This document shows positions 15,271-24,440 of a stretch of DNA of 64,000 nucleotides, piece after piece (within the stretch, counting starts at the first letter, position 1; each line of letters starts with the position of its first letter). Origin of the DNA: Agrococcus jenensis (GTDB lineage: Bacteria; Actinomycetota; Actinomycetes; Actinomycetales; Microbacteriaceae); the NCBI RefSeq assembly GCF_003752465.1, contig NZ_RKHJ01000001.1, positions 2,356,001 to 2,420,000 of the forward strand, read 5' to 3'. The notes under the pieces are model-generated. The model did not search any database and was not told the DNA's origin. It saw only the letters and a list, made by a program, of their open reading frames with translations. The translations under genes were made by a program, and so were the position numbers.

Positions 15271-16903
15271 CCGCGCTCCTTCGGTCGGTGCTGCGCCGGG
15301 ACCCGCGGCTCGCGATCGCGAGCCCGGCCAGTGCGAGCGCGGCGCCGATGCACAGCGCCGCGTCGACCCATGCTCCCAGACGGATGCCGGGAGTGACGGT
15401 CGTCGAGAGCGGCAGGTCCTCGAGCATCGTGCCCGGCTCGTACTGCTGCAGCCGGTCGATGACGGTGCCGTCGGGCGCGATCATCGCGCTCGTGCCGACC
15501 GTCGAGATGTTCACGAGCGCGCGGCCGGCCTCGACGGCGCGCAGCTGCGCGATCGCGAGCTGCTGCACGTTCTCGGCCGACCCGCGGCCGAAGTCGGCGT
15601 TGTTCGTCGGCGCGAGGATGATCTCGGCGCCGTGCGTCGCCACCATCTCCCGCGCGAGCTGGTCGTCGATGATGTCGAAGCAGATCGCGAGCCCTGCCGA
15701 GACGCCGGCGACGTCGAAGGCGTTGGCGCTCGAGGGGTCGACCGAGAAGTCGCGCGGGATGAGCTCGAGGAAGCCGAGCGCGTCGAGGACGGGCTCGAAC
15801 AGCCAGCGCTCCGGCAGGTACTCGGCGAACGGCACCGGGTGGCGCTTGCGGTACTCCGCGACCGCGCCCTCCCCCGGCTCGACCTGCAGCAGCGCGTTGT
15901 ACGTGTCGTCGCCGTCGCGGGTCACCGAGCCGACGACGAGCGGCGCGTCGAACGCGGTCGCCACCCTGTCGAGCGCAGCGAGCGTCGCGGGATCCTCGTC
16001 GGCGTAGAACTCGCCCGCGTTCTCGGGCCAGACGAGCAGGTCGAGGTCCTCACCCGCGAGCAGCCCGGTCGCGTCGACGTGCTCCTGCAGGATCTCGCCG
16101 CGCGTGTAGGGCGCCAGCAGGCCGGCCTCGCTCGCACCCTGGACCGCGCCCACGCGGATGCTGCCGGTCGTCTCGACTGGGAACGCCGGGATCGCGACCA
16201 CCGCGATGAGCGCAGCTGCCGCGATCGTCAGCCGCCGGCGCAGGATCGTGCGGTGGTGGAGGACGAGCTGCAGCAGCAGCGCGGAGAGCGCCGCGAGCAC
16301 GAACGTCAGGCCGGCGAAGCCGACCCAGCTCGTCGTGTCGGCGAGGGGGCTCGACGCCTGCGTGTGCGCGAGCCTGCCCCAGGCGAAGCCGCCCCACGGC
16401 ACGCTCGACGACAGCGACTCGCGCAGCGTCCAGACGGCGCCGAGCAGCGCCGGCATGCCGAGGAAGGCGCCGAGCGGCCGCTGCAGGCGCGGCTCGCCCC
16501 AGCGCCACGCGAGCGCGAGCGCCATCCCGCCCAGTCCCCACCAGACCGCCATCCAGGCGGTGAGCGCGACGAGCGGCACGGCGCCGAGGTAGACGGTGAT
16601 CCACTGGATGTGGAGCAGGAAGAAGATCGCGCCGGTGGCGAACCCGAGCCAGAACGCGGAGGGCAGCGAGCGGCCGCGCAGCGACGCCAGCGCGAGCGCG
16701 ACCGCCGGCACCACGAGGAACCACCAGTCGAAGGGCTGGAAGGCGAACGGCAGCATCGCGCCGCCGAGGATGGACGCTGCCCACGCGTAGGCGAGCGGCA
16801 GGGGCTGGCGGGCGCGGAGGCGGAGCGTCGCCGCTGCGCGCGCGGGGCTCGGTCGCGCTGCGGGGGCCGCGGCGCTCGCCTCCGCGCCGGTGCGCGCGCT
16901 CAC
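15263..16903 (-). CDS. lnt: Apolipoprotein N-acyltransferase
   Basis: This 546-residue integral membrane enzyme adds the third acyl chain to the N-terminal cysteine of lipoproteins. After a basic N-terminus, several membrane helices (residues about 35-210) precede a periplasmic nitrilase-like domain and a final helix (AALCIGAALALAGLAIAS). The catalytic triad is readable: Glu in LLVWPENAGE, Lys in EYRKRHPVPF, Cys in LAICFDIIDD. GTG 16903 overlaps the HelY stop by four bases. It is linked in one transcript with tatA, tatC, helY and ppm. Confidence 0.92.
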   Translation of the reverse strand: MSARTGAEASAAAPAARPSPARAAATLRLRARQPLPLAYAWAASILGGAMLPFAFQPFDWWFLVVPAVALALASLRGRSLPSAFWLGFATGAIFFLLHIQWITVYLGAVPLVALTAWMAVWWGLGGMALALAWRWGEPRLQRPLGAFLGMPALLGAVWTLRESLSSSVPWGGFAWGRLAHTQASSPLADTTSWVGFAGLTFVLAALSALLLQLVLHHRTILRRRLTIAAAALIAVVAIPAFPVETTGSIRVGAVQGASEAGLLAPYTRGEILQEHVDATGLLAGEDLDLLVWPENAGEFYADEDPATLAALDRVATAFDAPLVVGSVTRDGDDTYNALLQVEPGEGAVAEYRKRHPVPFAEYLPERWLFEPVLDALGFLELIPRDFSVDPSSANAFDVAGVSAGLAICFDIIDDQLAREMVATHGAEIILAPTNNADFGRGSAENVQQLAIAQLRAVEAGRALVNISTVGTSAMIAPDGTVIDRLQQYEPGTMLEDLPLSTTVTPGIRLGAWVDAALCIGAALALAGLAIASRGSRRSTDRRSADA

Positions 16904-19329
16904 AGCGCCGACCCGGACGCCTCGACGACGCCGCGGCGGATGCGGTCGACGGCTTCGCCCGCCGTGCGCGACAGGCGCTTCGGCGCCACCTGCTCGAGCT
17001 GCTCGAGCACGTCGATGGTCTGCTTCGTCCAGCGCACGAAGTCGCCCGCGGCGAGCTCGGTGTCCTGCAGCACGGCCTCGAGCTGGTACCCGCGCGCCCA
17101 GCGATGCATCGCGAGGGTGAGCCCCGTCTGCAGCGGCAGGGTGCCGGGCAGCCGGTGCCCCTGCTCGAGGTCGTCGAGCTGCGCCCAGAGCCGCTGCGTC
17201 GCATCGAGCGCGTCGAGGAACGGTCCCTTCGGCAGCATCCGCTCCGGCAGCATGCCGTCGTCGCGCCTGCCCTCGTAGACGAGCGCGCAGGCGATGGCGG
17301 CGAGCGCGGGCGCGTCGAGCCCGGTCCACAGGCCCTGGCGGAGGCTCTCGGCGGTGAGCAGGTCGCGCTCGCCGTAGATGCGGCGGAGCACGTCACCCGC
17401 GGCCGAGACCCGCTCGCCGTCAGCGGTCTGCTCGAGGTAGCCGAGCTCGCGGAGGATCTCGGTGATGCGGTCGAAGCGCTCCGCGACCTGGCCGGTGCGG
17501 CGGTCGATCTGCCGCTCCGCCTTCTCGATGTCGCGGCGCAGCCGCCAGTAGCGCTCGCCCCAGCGGGCGTGCTGCTCGCGGTCCGGGCACGCGTGGCACG
17601 GATGCGCGCGCATCGCCGCGCGCACGCGCTTCAGCTCGCGCTGCAGCCGCTCGTGGTCGCCGTGGCTGAGGCCCTGCCGCTGGTCGTCCCGCTCGAGATC
17701 GGTCACCTCGCGCCGCAGCTGGGCGTACTCGCGGAAGTCGCCGAGGTGGCACGTCATCGACTCCTCGTAGCCGGCGAGGCTCGCGCGCTGGTCGACGACG
17801 CGGCGGGCGAGCTGCACGACGGAGCGGTCGGCCTGGAACTGCGCGAACGACGTCTCGAGCACCTCGCGGGTGCCGACGACGCCGAGCCGGTCGACGAGGT
17901 TGACGGCCATGTTGTAGGTCGGGCGGAAGCTCGAGTGCAGCGGGTAGGTGCGGCGGGAGGCGAGCCCGGCGACCTCCGCTGGCTGGAGGGCGCCGTTCCA
18001 GACGACGACGCCGTGGCCCTCGGTGTCGATGCCTCGGCGACCGGCGCGGCCGGTGAGCTGCGTGTACTCCCCCGGCGTGATGCGCACGCGGGCCTCACCG
18101 TTGAACTTCTCGAGCTGCTCGAGCACGACCGTGCGGGCCGGCATGTTGATGCCGAGCGCGAGCGTCTCGGTCGCGAAGACGACCTTCACGAGCCGCGCGC
18201 GGAAGAGCTCCTCGACGACCTCCTTGAACACCGGCAGCAGCCCCGCGTGGTGCGCGGCGACGCCACGCTCGAGCCCGTCGAGCCACTCGAAGTAGCCCAG
18301 CACGCCGAGGTCGGCGTCGTCGAGCAGCCGGCAGCGCTCGTCGACGATCGCGCGGATCTCGGCGCGGTCCTCGGGGGTCGTGAGCCGCACGCCGCCCTGG
18401 ACGACCTGCCGCACCGCCGCGTCGCATCCGGCGCGCGAGAAGATGAAGTCGATCGCCGGCAGCATCTGCCGGTCGTCGAGCATCGCGATGAGCTCGACGC
18501 GGTCGACCCGGCCGCCGAAGCCGCCGCGACCCCTGCCGGGTCCGGGCCCGGGGCGGTGGCCGCCCTTCGCCGGGCGCCGCGAGCGGTAGCGGTTGTGGCC
18601 GCCGCGGTCGCGGTGGCCGTGCGACGCCGAGTCGGTGATGTCGCTGCCGCGGGCGAGCTCGACGAGCTCGCGGCCGGGCCTGTGCGACTCCTCGCCCGCC
18701 TTCGAGTCGAAGAGGTCGACGAGCCGGCCGCGGATGTGCACGTGCGCGTCGAGCGGCACCGGCCGGTGCTCGCTGACGATCACGCGGGTGTCGCCGCGCA
18801 CGGCGTCGAGCCAGGCGCCGAACTCCTCCGCGTTCGAGACGGTCGCCGAGAGCGACACCATCCGCACGTGCCGCGGGAGGTGGATGATGACCTCCTCCCA
18901 GACGGCGCCGCGGAAGCGGTCGGCGAGGTAGTGCACCTCGTCCATCACGACGTACTCGAGCTCGGTGAGGTCGCGACCCTCGTAGAGCATGTTGCGCAGC
19001 ACCTCGGTCGTCATGACCACGATCCGGGCGTCGCCGTTGATGGAGGTGTCGCCGGTGAGGAGGCCGACGGATGCGGGGCCGTAGACCTCGGTGAGCTCGC
19101 GGTGCTTCTGGTTCGACAGCGCCTTCATCGGCGTCGTGTAGAAGACGCGGCCGGTCGGCGCCTCCATCGTCATGTGTATGGCGAACTCCGCGACGACGGT
19201 CTTGCCGGCGCCGGTCGGCGCGGCGACGAGCACGCTCGAGCCCGCCTCGATCGCCTCGCACGCCTCCCGCTGGAAGGGGTCGAGGCCGAAGGGCATGGCC
19301 CGGGCGAAGGCGTCGGTGGCGTGGCTCAT
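16900..19329 (-). CDS. helY: DEAD/DEAH-box RNA helicase (HelY/Mtr4-like)
   Basis: This 809-residue Ski2/Mtr4-type helicase unwinds RNA or RNA-DNA structures. Motifs: Walker A APTGAGKT (37-44), TTPMKALSNQK, DEVH (130-133), SAT (161-163), HHAGLLP, FATETLALGINMP and LTGRAGRRGID. An Arg/Gly-rich low-complexity insert (about 236-274) separates the two RecA lobes, and a helical C-terminal half with four cysteines/histidines (HPCHACPDREQH) follows. The gene overlaps tatC by ATGA and lnt by GTGA, an order conserved in actinobacteria. Confidence 0.92.
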   Translation of the reverse strand: MSHATDAFARAMPFGLDPFQREACEAIEAGSSVLVAAPTGAGKTVVAEFAIHMTMEAPTGRVFYTTPMKALSNQKHRELTEVYGPASVGLLTGDTSINGDARIVVMTTEVLRNMLYEGRDLTELEYVVMDEVHYLADRFRGAVWEEVIIHLPRHVRMVSLSATVSNAEEFGAWLDAVRGDTRVIVSEHRPVPLDAHVHIRGRLVDLFDSKAGEESHRPGRELVELARGSDITDSASHGHRDRGGHNRYRSRRPAKGGHRPGPGPGRGRGGFGGRVDRVELIAMLDDRQMLPAIDFIFSRAGCDAAVRQVVQGGVRLTTPEDRAEIRAIVDERCRLLDDADLGVLGYFEWLDGLERGVAAHHAGLLPVFKEVVEELFRARLVKVVFATETLALGINMPARTVVLEQLEKFNGEARVRITPGEYTQLTGRAGRRGIDTEGHGVVVWNGALQPAEVAGLASRRTYPLHSSFRPTYNMAVNLVDRLGVVGTREVLETSFAQFQADRSVVQLARRVVDQRASLAGYEESMTCHLGDFREYAQLRREVTDLERDDQRQGLSHGDHERLQRELKRVRAAMRAHPCHACPDREQHARWGERYWRLRRDIEKAERQIDRRTGQVAERFDRITEILRELGYLEQTADGERVSAAGDVLRRIYGERDLLTAESLRQGLWTGLDAPALAAIACALVYEGRRDDGMLPERMLPKGPFLDALDATQRLWAQLDDLEQGHRLPGTLPLQTGLTLAMHRWARGYQLEAVLQDTELAAGDFVRWTKQTIDVLEQLEQVAPKRLSRTAGEAVDRIRRGVVEASGSAL

Positions 19330-20111
19330 GCGACTCGGCTCTCCTCGGCCAGCGCGCGCTTCGCGCGCCGGCGATCGACGATGAGGGCGAACCCGGCGGC
19401 GGCGAAGTACAGCACGACCATCGGCACGGCGATGATGAACATGCTGAGCACCTCCCCCGCCGGGGTGACGAAGGCGCCGAAGAGCGTCGCGGCGAGCACG
19501 GCCCAGCGCCAGCCCTTGAGGATCGTCTTCCCCTCGTAGACCCCGGCGAGGTTGAGGAAGACGACGATGACCGGCAGCACGTAGGCGACGCCGACGGCGA
19601 AGACGAGCTTGAACGAGAAGTCCCAGTAGTCCTGGGCGCCGAGGTAGGCGCTGAACCCGGCCGGCGTGAAGCCGACGAACAGGCTGATGATGCGGGGCAG
19701 CACGTACCAGCCGGTCAGGCAGCCGCCGATGAAGAGCGGCACGGCGGCGCCGACGAAGCCGAAGACGTAGCGCCGCTCGACGCTGCGCAGGCCCGGCACG
19801 ATGAACGCGAGCAGCTGCCACAGCCAGATCGGGCTCGACAGGATGATGCCGAGCATGAACGCGATGCGCATCTGCACGTCGAACGCCTGCGTGACGTTCG
19901 TGATGTTGAGGTCGACGGCGAGGCCCTGGGCGCGCAGGTCGTCGAGCGGGGAGCTCAGCAGCTGCAGCACGGGCGCAGCGAGGAAGAAGCCGCCGATCGC
20001 GCACAGCCCGAAGGCGATGCCTGCGATGAGGAAGCGCCGCTTGAACTCGCGCAGATGCCCGGCTAGCGGCATCCGGCCCTGGGGGTTCTCGATGCGGCCT
20101 CTGCGGGCCAT
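19326..20111 (-). CDS. tatC: Sec-independent protein translocase subunit TatC
   Basis: TatC is the six-helix membrane receptor that binds twin-arginine signal peptides. The 261-residue protein has the N-terminal amphipathic segment MPLAGHLREFKRRF, then helices at about residues 30-50, 85-110, 120-145, 165-190, 205-225 and 225-245. Conserved features include the SSPIWLWQ periplasmic turn after helix 2 and ending in PGL. A short basic C-terminus follows the last helix. It is 4 nt from tatA and overlaps helY. With tatA it forms the minimal Tat translocase; no tatB is seen here. Confidence 0.95.
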   Translation of the reverse strand: MARRGRIENPQGRMPLAGHLREFKRRFLIAGIAFGLCAIGGFFLAAPVLQLLSSPLDDLRAQGLAVDLNITNVTQAFDVQMRIAFMLGIILSSPIWLWQLLAFIVPGLRSVERRYVFGFVGAAVPLFIGGCLTGWYVLPRIISLFVGFTPAGFSAYLGAQDYWDFSFKLVFAVGVAYVLPVIVVFLNLAGVYEGKTILKGWRWAVLAATLFGAFVTPAGEVLSMFIIAVPMVVLYFAAAGFALIVDRRRAKRALAEESRVA

Positions 20112-20115
20112 CCGC

Positions 20116-20328
20116 CTACTTCCGGTCGGTGCTGGACGCGGTGTCGTCGGTCTCCGGGCGCGAGGAGGGGGCCGTGGCGTCGTCGCCCTTGACCTCCTTC
20201 TTCAGGATGTTCACGGACTGGCCGATGCTCCGCGCGAGTGCCGGGAGCTTCGTCGCGCCGAAGATGAGCACGACGATGATCAGGATGATCCACCAATGCG
20301 ATGCCGCGTTGTTGAAGAAGCCGCCCAT
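20116..20328 (-). CDS. tatA: Sec-independent protein translocase subunit TatA
   Basis: This 70-residue single-span protein forms the Tat pore. It has a membrane helix WWIILIIVVLIFG at residues 12-24, the conserved hinge ATKLPALARSIGQSV that begins the amphipathic helix, and a charged, disordered tail (DDATAPSSRPETDD). The ATG follows GAGGGG. A promoter box TAGGAT is at 20360-20365 on the minus strand, behind a hairpin ending pafC, so tatA probably starts the tat-helY-lnt-ppm transcript. Confidence 0.95.
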   Translation of the reverse strand: MGGFFNNAASHWWIILIIVVLIFGATKLPALARSIGQSVNILKKEVKGDDATAPSSRPETDDTASSTDRK

Positions 20329-20359
20329 GATCGTTTCCCCTCGTCTGCCCTACGCAGCC

Positions 20360-20384
20360 ATCCTACCGGCCCGCGTGCGCGGGC
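20360..20384 (-). terminator. Hairpin after pafC, followed by the tatA promoter
   Basis: GCCCGCG (20369-20375) and CGCGGGC (20378-20384) form a 7-bp stem with a TG centre between pafC and tatA. TAGGAT (20360-20365, minus) next to it is the likely tatA -10 box. Confidence 0.4.
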
Positions 20385-20397
20385 GACGCTTCCGCGC

Positions 20398-21351
20398 TCA
20401 GGCGGGCTGGCCGGGGTCGGCGCCGTCGTCGGCGCCGCGCAGCGCCTCGACCGCGAAGCGGTGCATCGCGCGGCGCAGGCTCGCGGGCGCGACGATCTCG
20501 GCGTCACCGCCGCACGCGGCGACCGCGCGCAGCACGCTCGGCTCGCTCCACACCTCGATGTCGAGCCGCACGCGCTCCCCGTCGATCGAGACGGGGTCGC
20601 TCGTGGCGTAGTCGGCGAGCATCGCCGCGGCCGCGCGCGTCGCGACGACCTGCGCCGTGCCGGCGACCACGCGCTCGTGCGGGGGCAGCTGCTCGGGCCA
20701 CGCGTCGCCGACCGGCTCGATCGACTCGATCCGGTCGAGGCGGAACGTGCGCATCCCCTGCCGGTCGAGGTCGACGCCCTCGACGAAGACCTGCCCCTCG
20801 CGCAGCTGCAGGCGCACCGGGGCGACGCGGCGACGCGCGCTGCCCTCCCCGGGCTTGCGGTAGTCGATCGCGAGCACCCGGCGGTCGCGGATGGCATCGC
20901 GCACGACCTGCGCCGTGCGCGGCACGGCCCGGGCGTCGACCGCGACGGTGTCGGCGCCCGTCGAGGCGGCGCGGCGGAGCTTGGCGCGCAGCGCCTCGAC
21001 GCGCTCTGGCGATGCGTCGGTGTAGCCCGCGACGAGCGCGAGCCCCGCGATGAGGGCGCTCGCCTCGCGCGGCGAGAGCCGCAGCGTCTCATCCTCGAAG
21101 GCGGGCCGCATCGTCACGGCGATGATGTCCTGCTCCTCGAACGCGTCGACGTCGATGTCGAAGCGCACGAAGTCGCCCGCGCCGTCGGGCACGCCCGACA
21201 TGAACACGCGCTGCACCGCCTCGCGGATGCGCTCCTGGTCGACGCCGAAGTGGCGTGCCGCCTCCTCGACGGACGCGGAGCCCGACGCGCTGACGTACTG
21301 GATGAGCGAGAGCAGCAGCCCGAGGCCGCGCTCGACGCGACCGGCGCTCAC
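20398..21351 (-). CDS. pafC: WYL-domain transcriptional regulator PafC
   Basis: This 317-residue protein has an N-terminal winged helix (VEEAARHFGVDQERIREAV), a central WYL domain (AIRDRRVLAIDYRK, FVEGVDLDRQGMRTFRLDRIESI) and a C-terminal WCX region ending at HRFAVEAL. PafB and PafC work together as the mycobacterial DNA-damage activator that turns on the RecA-independent response. GTG 21351 overlaps the pafB stop by four bases. The proteasome accessory gene pafA, after which the pair was named, is not in the neighbourhood. Confidence 0.9.
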   Translation of the reverse strand: MSAGRVERGLGLLLSLIQYVSASGSASVEEAARHFGVDQERIREAVQRVFMSGVPDGAGDFVRFDIDVDAFEEQDIIAVTMRPAFEDETLRLSPREASALIAGLALVAGYTDASPERVEALRAKLRRAASTGADTVAVDARAVPRTAQVVRDAIRDRRVLAIDYRKPGEGSARRRVAPVRLQLREGQVFVEGVDLDRQGMRTFRLDRIESIEPVGDAWPEQLPPHERVVAGTAQVVATRAAAAMLADYATSDPVSIDGERVRLDIEVWSEPSVLRAVAACGGDAEIVAPASLRRAMHRFAVEALRGADDGADPGQPA

Positions 21352-22358
21352 GAGCCGCTCCCGTCGGCGTGCGCGTCGCGGATGCGCTCGAGCCGCTGGC
21401 GCACGAGCTCGCGCTGCTCGTCGGGCCAGACGACGGCGATGTCGGCGCCGAAGCCGGCGAGCTCGTCGGCGACGACGTGCCGGTCGGCGTGGTGGATCAC
21501 GAGCAGCCGGCCCTCCTCGGCGGTGTCGGGCCGGTGCCGCAGGCGGATGTCGGCGTCGCTGCCGGGCACCGCGAGCACGCGCACCGTGGCGGTGCGCCAG
21601 ATCTCCTCGAGCTTCTCGATCGCCGCCGACGCGGCGTCGGCCGGCGCCTCGAACGGCCGCTTCGGCGCGCGGTCGCGCACGGGCGAGACGATGCGCTGCA
21701 TGAGGAAGGTGCGGGTGTCCTCCGCGCCGAGGTCGTGGCCGACGAGCATCCACCGACCCCGGAACAGCACGGTCGCCCATGGCTGCACCGTGCGCGTGCG
21801 CGGCGTGCGCTCACCCGGCTTCAGGTAGTCGAAGACCACCTCGCGGCCGCGGTCGGCGGCGCGCTTGAGCGCCTGGAACGCGCTCTCGCGCGGGCGCTGG
21901 CGCGGCTGGAGCACGTCGGCCGCCTCGCTGCGGCCGGGGGTGCGCTCGAGCGGCAGGCCGCCGCGGAACTCGGGGTCGGCGCGCAGCTTGAGCGCGGCGC
22001 GCTGCGCCTCCTCGGTGAGGCCGCCCTCATGCCAGACGCGCAGCGCGAGGTCGAGCAGCTCGCGCTCCTCGGCGTCGAACTGCAGCTCGGCGGGGTCGCC
22101 GAGCACGCCGTCGAGCACGCGGTAGCGGGCGTCGTGGTTGCTGTCGTCGCCCGGGGGCTGCACGACGTCGATGACGATGCCCAGCTCGCGGAGCGCATCC
22201 TTGTCGCGCTCGAACATGCGCTCGAGCGCGTCGCCCGGACGCTGCCCCTGGTAGCCGGCGACGCGCTCGAAGAGCTCGTGCTTCGTGACGCCGCCCCGCG
22301 TGTCGACGAGCGCGAGCAGGAGCGAGAACTGCCGCTCCTCGGCCTCGATGCGTGCCAT
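21348..22358 (-). CDS. pafB: WYL-domain transcriptional regulator PafB
   Basis: This 336-residue partner of PafC is built the same way: winged helix (residues about 1-70, with GGVTKHELFERVAGY and MFERDKDALRELG), WYL domain (AADRGREVVFDYLKPGE, LVGHDLGAEDTRTFLMQRI) and WCX tail. WYL domains sense single-stranded DNA or other nucleic acid signals, which for PafBC couples DNA damage to activation. The ATG at 22358 is 10 nt after the FKBP stop. The gene is thus in one transcript with HAD-trmI-FKBP and pafC. Confidence 0.9.
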   Translation of the reverse strand: MARIEAEERQFSLLLALVDTRGGVTKHELFERVAGYQGQRPGDALERMFERDKDALRELGIVIDVVQPPGDDSNHDARYRVLDGVLGDPAELQFDAEERELLDLALRVWHEGGLTEEAQRAALKLRADPEFRGGLPLERTPGRSEAADVLQPRQRPRESAFQALKRAADRGREVVFDYLKPGERTPRTRTVQPWATVLFRGRWMLVGHDLGAEDTRTFLMQRIVSPVRDRAPKRPFEAPADAASAAIEKLEEIWRTATVRVLAVPGSDADIRLRHRPDTAEEGRLLVIHHADRHVVADELAGFGADIAVVWPDEQRELVRQRLERIRDAHADGSGS

Positions 22359-22368
22359 CAGCTGGCGG

Positions 22369-23349
22369 TCATTCGGCGGCGGGCTCGAGACGGTCGAGGA
22401 TGTCGATCACGAACAGGAGGTGCTCGCCCTCGCCGATCGACGCGGGGCGCGTCGCCGGGTCGTCGTAGCCGAGCTCCTGCGGGATCGAGACCACGACCTG
22501 GCTGCCGATCGGCTGGCCGACCACGGCATCCACGAATCCGGGGATGAGGCTGGCGTCGTCGATCGTGAAGACCGCGGGCGCGCCCGTCTCCCACGACGAG
22601 TCGAACACCTCCTCGGTCTCCCAGACGATGCCGGTGTAGTGCAGCAGCAGGCGGTCGCCCTCGGCGACCTCCTCGCCGGTGCCGCGGATGCTCTGCATCA
22701 CGGTGAGGTCCGCGGGGGCCGGGCTGCCGGGGAACGTGACGCCGGGGCGGCCGTCGGGGGCGATCGCGATCGCGGGCATGCCCTGCTGGCCGGGGCGTGC
22801 GCTGCCCTCGGCGCGGCCGGCGCGCACGTCGCTGACGCCGAGCACGACGACGGCGGTGTCGGCCGGCGTGATGTCGAGCTCCGGCGACTCCGCCGTCGGG
22901 CCGAAGAGGCTCGAGATGGTGGTCGTCACGACGATGCTCGCGCCCGGGGCGCCGCACGCGACGGCGTCCGCGAGCACCGACTCGCCGCCGGCCGTGAGGC
23001 GCAGCGGGGTCGCGGCGGGCTGGCCCTCGGCCGACGCCTCGTAGGAGCTGGAGATGAGGGCGCCGGTCTTGCCGGAGTAGACGACGTAGTCGGCGTCGAC
23101 GATGTCGCCCTCGCTCGCGCGCTTCCCCTCGCCGCCGAGCACCTGCGCCTGGTCGCCGTCGGAGACGAGCGGGATCTCGAACTCGACGGTCGGTGCGCCC
23201 TCCGCCTGCTCGACGCTCACCTGGCTCGTCGCCGCACCCGGCTGCAGGAGCGGCCCGCAGCCGTCGATGCTGCCCGCAGGCGCCTGGCACGCGGTGAGGC
23301 CGGCTGCTGCGACGAGCAGCGCGGCGATCGAGAGGGGGCGTGTGCGCAC
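22369..23349 (-). CDS. FKBP-type peptidyl-prolyl isomerase lipoprotein
   Basis: This 326-residue exported lipoprotein has a signal peptide with lipobox LTAC (Cys 21). Two FKBP-like modules follow. The first (about 70-165: VDADYVVYSGKTGALISSS) looks degenerate. The second (about 220-320) has the canonical GDRLLLHYTGIVW, FDSSWETGAPAVF, VVVSIPQELGYDD and LLFVIDILD. It should catalyse proline isomerisation during folding outside the membrane. GTG 23349 follows GAAAGG. It precedes pafB by 10 nt, an actinobacterial arrangement. Confidence 0.9.
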   Translation of the reverse strand: MRTRPLSIAALLVAAAGLTACQAPAGSIDGCGPLLQPGAATSQVSVEQAEGAPTVEFEIPLVSDGDQAQVLGGEGKRASEGDIVDADYVVYSGKTGALISSSYEASAEGQPAATPLRLTAGGESVLADAVACGAPGASIVVTTTISSLFGPTAESPELDITPADTAVVVLGVSDVRAGRAEGSARPGQQGMPAIAIAPDGRPGVTFPGSPAPADLTVMQSIRGTGEEVAEGDRLLLHYTGIVWETEEVFDSSWETGAPAVFTIDDASLIPGFVDAVVGQPIGSQVVVSIPQELGYDDPATRPASIGEGEHLLFVIDILDRLEPAAE

Positions 23350-23381
23350 GGCGGTGCCTTTCGGGGTCGGGGAGGCTCGGG

Positions 23382-24440
23382 TCAGTCTACCTGCGCGGCC
23401 GACTCGGCCTCGTCGGGCGGGGTCGGGTCGGCAGGCGTCGACGGGGCCGTCGGTGCGGCGGCAGCGGGGCGCCCGCCGCTCGTGATCGCCTCCGCCTGGA
23501 TGCGCGCGTCGCGCGCCGCCCGCCGGGCGCGCTTGTCGCTCGGCGTGCGGTCGCCGACCGCGCCAGGGGTCCACGCCTCGATGTCGGCGTCGGCGAAGTC
23601 GGCCTTCGCGGCACGGCGGCGGAACGACGGCAGGTCGACGCCGTCGGCGACGCGCCGGGCCGTCATGAGGAAGCCGGTGTGCGCGACCATCCGGTGGTCG
23701 GGGCGCACCGCGAGCCCCTCGACGTGCCAGCCGCGCACGAGCGTCTCCGACGACTTCGGCGCCGTGAAGCGGCCGTCGGCGCGGATCGCCTCGACGGTGC
23801 GCGAGAGCTGGGTGACGGTCGCGACGTAGCAGAGCACGAGCCCGCCGGGCCGGAGCGCCCGCGCGGTCGCCTCGACGCACTCCCAGGGCGCGAGCATGTC
23901 GAGCAGCACGCGGTCGGCCTCGCCGTCGGCGACGTGCGCCGGCAGCTCCTCGGCGAGGTCGCCGAGCACCGTCTGCCAGTTGTCGGGCCGGCCGCCGAAG
24001 AAGCCGGTGACGTTCGACTCGGCGACGGCGCGGAACTCCTCGCGCCGCTCGAACGAGACCAGCCGGCCGGTGCCGTGCAGCGCGCGCAGCAGAAACAGCG
24101 AGAGCGCGCCGGAGCCGACGCCCGCCTCGACGACCGTGAGGTCCGGGTGGATGTCGGCGAAGCCGACGATGTGCGCCGCGTCCTTCGGGTAGATGATCGC
24201 GGCGCCGCGCGGCATCGACATGACGTAGTCGTGGAGCAGCGGGCGGATCGCGAGGTGCGGGGCCTCCCCCACCATGACGAGCGAGCCGTCGTCGGCCCCC
24301 ACGAAGCCCTCGTGCGGCACGGAGCCGTGCTGCGTGTGGAGGTGCTTGCCCTCGGTGAGCACGATCGTGTTCATCCGCTGCTTCGGGCCGGTGACCTGCA
24401 CCACGTCGCCCCACTGGAAGGGGCCGGTCCTGCCCATCAT
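23382..24440 (-). CDS. trmI: tRNA (adenine-N1)-methyltransferase TrmI
   Basis: This 352-residue class I methyltransferase makes m1A58 in the T-loop of tRNA. The N-terminal domain (MGRTGPFQWGDVVQV, HTQHGSVPHEGFVG) is followed by PKDAAHIVGFADIHP, the SAM loop EAGVGSGALSLFLL, SFERREEF and the motif LLDMLAPWECV. A basic/alanine-rich tail extends about 75 residues past the catalytic domain. The first ATG (24440) overlaps the HAD stop as ATGA, and the second at 24437 is an alternative. It is homologous to Rv2118c and sits at the same place before pafBC. Confidence 0.92.
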   Translation of the reverse strand: MMGRTGPFQWGDVVQVTGPKQRMNTIVLTEGKHLHTQHGSVPHEGFVGADDGSLVMVGEAPHLAIRPLLHDYVMSMPRGAAIIYPKDAAHIVGFADIHPDLTVVEAGVGSGALSLFLLRALHGTGRLVSFERREEFRAVAESNVTGFFGGRPDNWQTVLGDLAEELPAHVADGEADRVLLDMLAPWECVEATARALRPGGLVLCYVATVTQLSRTVEAIRADGRFTAPKSSETLVRGWHVEGLAVRPDHRMVAHTGFLMTARRVADGVDLPSFRRRAAKADFADADIEAWTPGAVGDRTPSDKRARRAARDARIQAEAITSGGRPAAAAPTAPSTPADPTPPDEAESAAQVD

